A DNA stretch of 64,000 nucleotides from Pseudomonas mucoides (GTDB taxonomy: Bacteria > Pseudomonadota > Gammaproteobacteria > Pseudomonadales > Pseudomonadaceae), in NCBI RefSeq assembly GCF_015461845.1, contig NZ_JACOPW010000005.1:248001-312000 (forward strand). The letters are read 5' to 3'. Positions 62,083 through 64,000 of this stretch are shown here, piece by piece; within the stretch, counting starts at the first letter, position 1; each line of letters begins with the position of its first letter. The notes below the pieces were generated by a model that searched no databases, had not been told where the DNA came from, and saw only the letters and a program-made list of their open reading frames with translations. The position numbers and the translations under genes are program-made.

Positions 62083-62972
62083 AGATCCTGCTCCTGGGAA
62101 AAAATGGCCAGGTAGGCTGGGAGCTGCAACGCTCCTTGGCGCCACTCGGTGATTTGATTGCGCTTGATCGTCACAGCGTTGACGGTTTGTGCGGTGATCT
62201 GTCTGACCCTGATGCATTACGCGCAACGATTCGTCAGGTCAAGCCTGATGTTATCGTCAATGCTGCGGCTTACACGGCTGTCGATAAAGCTGAGTCCGAG
62301 ACTGAGCTGGCGGATCGTGTGAATAGCCAGGCGAGTCAAGTCATGGCTGAGGAAGCCGCTACCTTGGGGGCGTGGTTGATCCACTATTCGACCGACTACG
62401 TCTTCGATGGGCAGGGTACATCGCCTTGGCAAGAGTCTGATGCGGTTGCGCCAGTGAATCACTACGGCGCCAGCAAACTGGCGGGTGAACAGGCGATCAT
62501 TGCGTCTGGCTGTAAGCATTTGATCTTTCGCACCAGTTGGGTCTACGGCGCTCGTGGCAACAACTTTGCCAAGACAATGCTGCGATTGGCTTTGGATCGC
62601 GAAACGCTGAACGTTATTGCCGATCAGGTTGGCGCACCCACGGGGGCCGATCTGATCGCAGACGTGACAGCTTTGGCAATCCAGCAGGTCATGCAGCGTC
62701 CTGAACTGGCAGGCTTGTATCATCTGGCCGCTAGTGGCGAGGTGTCGTGGCATGGCTATGCGAGTTATGTCATTGACTTCGCCAAGGCCAATGGCGAAAC
62801 GTTGGCCGTCACCGCGATCAATCCCATTGCCACGACCGCTTATCCAACACCTGCGCGTCGACCTCTGAATTCACGATTGAATACTCAGAAGCTGCGTGAC
62901 AATTTTTCTCTACACTTGCCGGATTGGCAATGTGGTGTAACCCGAATGCTTAGGGAAGTCCTGAATAAATGA
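62079..62972 (+). CDS. rfbD: dTDP-4-dehydrorhamnose reductase
   Basis: A 297-residue SDR-type reductase, last step of dTDP-L-rhamnose synthesis. The N-terminal cofactor motif is LLGKNGQVGWELQRSL; NAAAYTAVDKAE and the Tyr-Lys pair in VNHYGASKLAGEQAI are as in RmlD proteins. RTSWVYGARGNNFAKTM follows. The ATG at 62079 lies in the ATGA overlap with rfbB, and the gene's end overlaps rfbA by four bases, so the three genes form a coupled operon. Confidence 0.96.
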   Translation: MKILLLGKNGQVGWELQRSLAPLGDLIALDRHSVDGLCGDLSDPDALRATIRQVKPDVIVNAAAYTAVDKAESETELADRVNSQASQVMAEEAATLGAWLIHYSTDYVFDGQGTSPWQESDAVAPVNHYGASKLAGEQAIIASGCKHLIFRTSWVYGARGNNFAKTMLRLALDRETLNVIADQVGAPTGADLIADVTALAIQQVMQRPELAGLYHLAASGEVSWHGYASYVIDFAKANGETLAVTAINPIATTAYPTPARRPLNSRLNTQKLRDNFSLHLPDWQCGVTRMLREVLNK

Positions 62973-63847
62973 CCACGACAAATCGTAAAGGTATCATCCT
63001 GGCCGGCGGCTCGGGCACTCGTTTGCACCCGTTGACTCTCGGCGTGTCCAAACAGATGCTGCCCATCTACGACAAGCCGATGATCTTCTACCCGCTGTCG
63101 GTATTGATGTTGGCAGGGATGCGAGAGATTCTGATCATCTCCACGCCTGAAGACTTACCTTGTTTCCGCAAGCTGTTGGGTGATGGCAGCATCTACGGGA
63201 TCAAGTTGACCTACGCCGAGCAGCCAAGTCCTGACGGCCTGGCTCAAGCGTTTATTATTGGTGAAGAGTTCATTGGCAAGGATCCGTGCTGCTTGATCCT
63301 GGGTGACAATATTTTCTACGGTCAGCACTTCTCCGATAACCTGCGTTCCGCTAGCTCTCAGCAGGTGGGTGCTACTGTTTTTGGCTATCACGTTTCCGAC
63401 CCTGAGCGGTTCGGTGTGGTCGAGTTCGATGCAACGGGTCGCGCGCTGAGTATTGAAGAGAAGCCGCTGAAGCCTAAATCCAACTACGCGGTAACCGGAC
63501 TGTATTTCTACGACAATGATGTTGTAGAAATTGCCAAGGGTATCCAGCCGTCCGAACGTGGTGAACTGGAAATCACTGATGTGAACCGTGCTTACCTCTC
63601 GCGTAAGAGCCTGAATGTCGAAATGCTGGGTCGCGGCTTCGCCTGGCTGGACACAGGTACCCACGATTCGCTGCTGGAAGCCAGTCACTTCGTTCATACT
63701 ATTGAGCAACGTCAAGGCCTTAAAGTGGCTTGTCTGGAAGAGATTGCCTTCACGAATGGCTGGATCGACAGGACACAGCTGGCAGAGCAAGCTGACCGAC
63801 TCAAAAAGACAGGGTACGGCCAGTACCTGGCTAAATTGCTAAATTGA
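62969..63847 (+). CDS. rfbA: Glucose-1-phosphate thymidylyltransferase
   Basis: A 292-residue nucleotidyltransferase, first step of dTDP-L-rhamnose synthesis. The N-terminal signature GIILAGGSGTRLHPLTLGVS and the DKPMIFYPL stretch bind nucleotide and sugar phosphate; LGDNIFYGQHF and the EEKPLKPKSNYAVTGLYFYD region are also conserved. The ATG overlaps the rfbD stop by four bases. dTDP-L-rhamnose feeds O-antigen, LPS core and rhamnolipid synthesis. Downstream genes lie outside the window. Confidence 0.97.
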   Translation: MTTTNRKGIILAGGSGTRLHPLTLGVSKQMLPIYDKPMIFYPLSVLMLAGMREILIISTPEDLPCFRKLLGDGSIYGIKLTYAEQPSPDGLAQAFIIGEEFIGKDPCCLILGDNIFYGQHFSDNLRSASSQQVGATVFGYHVSDPERFGVVEFDATGRALSIEEKPLKPKSNYAVTGLYFYDNDVVEIAKGIQPSERGELEITDVNRAYLSRKSLNVEMLGRGFAWLDTGTHDSLLEASHFVHTIEQRQGLKVACLEEIAFTNGWIDRTQLAEQADRLKKTGYGQYLAKLLN

Positions 63848-64000
63848 GATTCCATATTGCCGTGACGGGGGCAGCGCTCTGTCATGCTCGGGTTCAATTT
63901 CAACGCGATGGACGATGCGTCCGTGCGAAACAGTTGGGCAAAAGACCGTAATGCAGCGACCTCCTGTTAGATGTAAACAGATGAAAACAAGGCTCAAAGA
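63848..64000 (+). other. Right-edge region, possibly containing the next gene's start
   Basis: No complete gene fits. An ATG at 63951 opens a frame (MQRPPVRCKQMKTRLK...) that stays open to the window edge, with a second in-frame ATG at 63981, but there is too little sequence to judge. No terminator was seen after rfbA, so the operon may continue. Confidence 0.3.

Overview
The window reads as chromosomal DNA of a fluorescent Pseudomonas (P. fluorescens group). The evidence is high GC coding sequence with strong third-position bias, many REP/REPIN-type intergenic inverted repeats of the kinds found in this group, the fused tyrA-aroA gene in the gyrA-serC-pheA-hisC-cmk-rpsA-ihfB block, and the N-acetylglutaminylglutamine amide (NAGGN) osmolyte genes. 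No tRNA, rRNA, CRISPR array, prophage or insertion sequence was recognised. Most of the window is core genome, made of several blocks whose order matches, from memory, separate parts of the P. aeruginosa chromosome.

Layout. 1-1.6 kb: the end of a zinc alcohol dehydrogenase gene, divergent from an AraC-type regulator. 1.7-5.6 kb: ETF-ubiquinone oxidoreductase divergent from etfB-etfA; the gap holds a good sigma70 promoter abutting a perfect match to the published PsrA operator. 5.7-7.7 kb: a periplasmic solute-binding protein followed by a DUF4398 lipoprotein and an OmpA-like lipoprotein. 7.9-15.7 kb: a MocR regulator, small envelope proteins, an LtaS-type sulfatase-fold membrane enzyme, an SDR, YnfA, a CsrA/RsmA-family paralogue and YheU. 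15.8-20.6 kb: the three-gene NAGGN cluster on the minus strand. 20.9-25.7 kb: one gene of 1600 codons encoding a putative toxin/effector, with a DUF6543 (dermonecrotic-toxin-like) N-terminal part, leucine-rich repeats and a C-terminal NEL (IpaH/SspH-type) E3 ubiquitin ligase domain with a visible Cys-x-Asp motif. 25.7-32.3 kb: mnmC, a tandem PPK2 polyphosphate:AMP phosphotransferase, a thiolase, a DUF6316 protein and an EamA transporter. 32.4-41.8 kb: fumC, DUF2059, BolA, trhO, a DsbA-like protein, an ABC exporter, an RbdA-like GGDEF-EAL protein and a TenA-like protein. 42-48.2 kb: a diguanylate cyclase, a YciK-like SDR, mupP, ubiG, mtaD and divergent mtnA. 48.6-60.8 kb: gyrA, serC, pheA, hisC, tyrA-aroA, cmk, rpsA, a small lipoprotein, ihfB and a LapA-domain protein. 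61.0-63.8 kb: rfbB-rfbD-rfbA (dTDP-L-rhamnose synthesis), the apparent start of an O-antigen locus that continues beyond the window.

How the genes fit together. serC through cmk are packed with overlaps or gaps of up to about 10 bases and connect PLP aminotransferases to aromatic amino acid and nucleotide synthesis. mtaD and mtnA both act on methylthioadenosine-derived compounds. The etf genes carry electrons from acyl-CoA dehydrogenases to ubiquinone. Two GGDEF proteins with intact inhibitory sites flank a TenA-like gene and a near-perfect REPIN, and a CsrA-family regulator is also present. The strongest candidate for little-described biology is the lone NEL effector-like gene set between otherwise conserved housekeeping genes with no secretion apparatus nearby. 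Secondary candidates are the DUF4398/OmpA lipoprotein cluster, a 12-bp hairpin directly before ynfA, and an AT-rich block inside the EAL domain of the RbdA-like gene.
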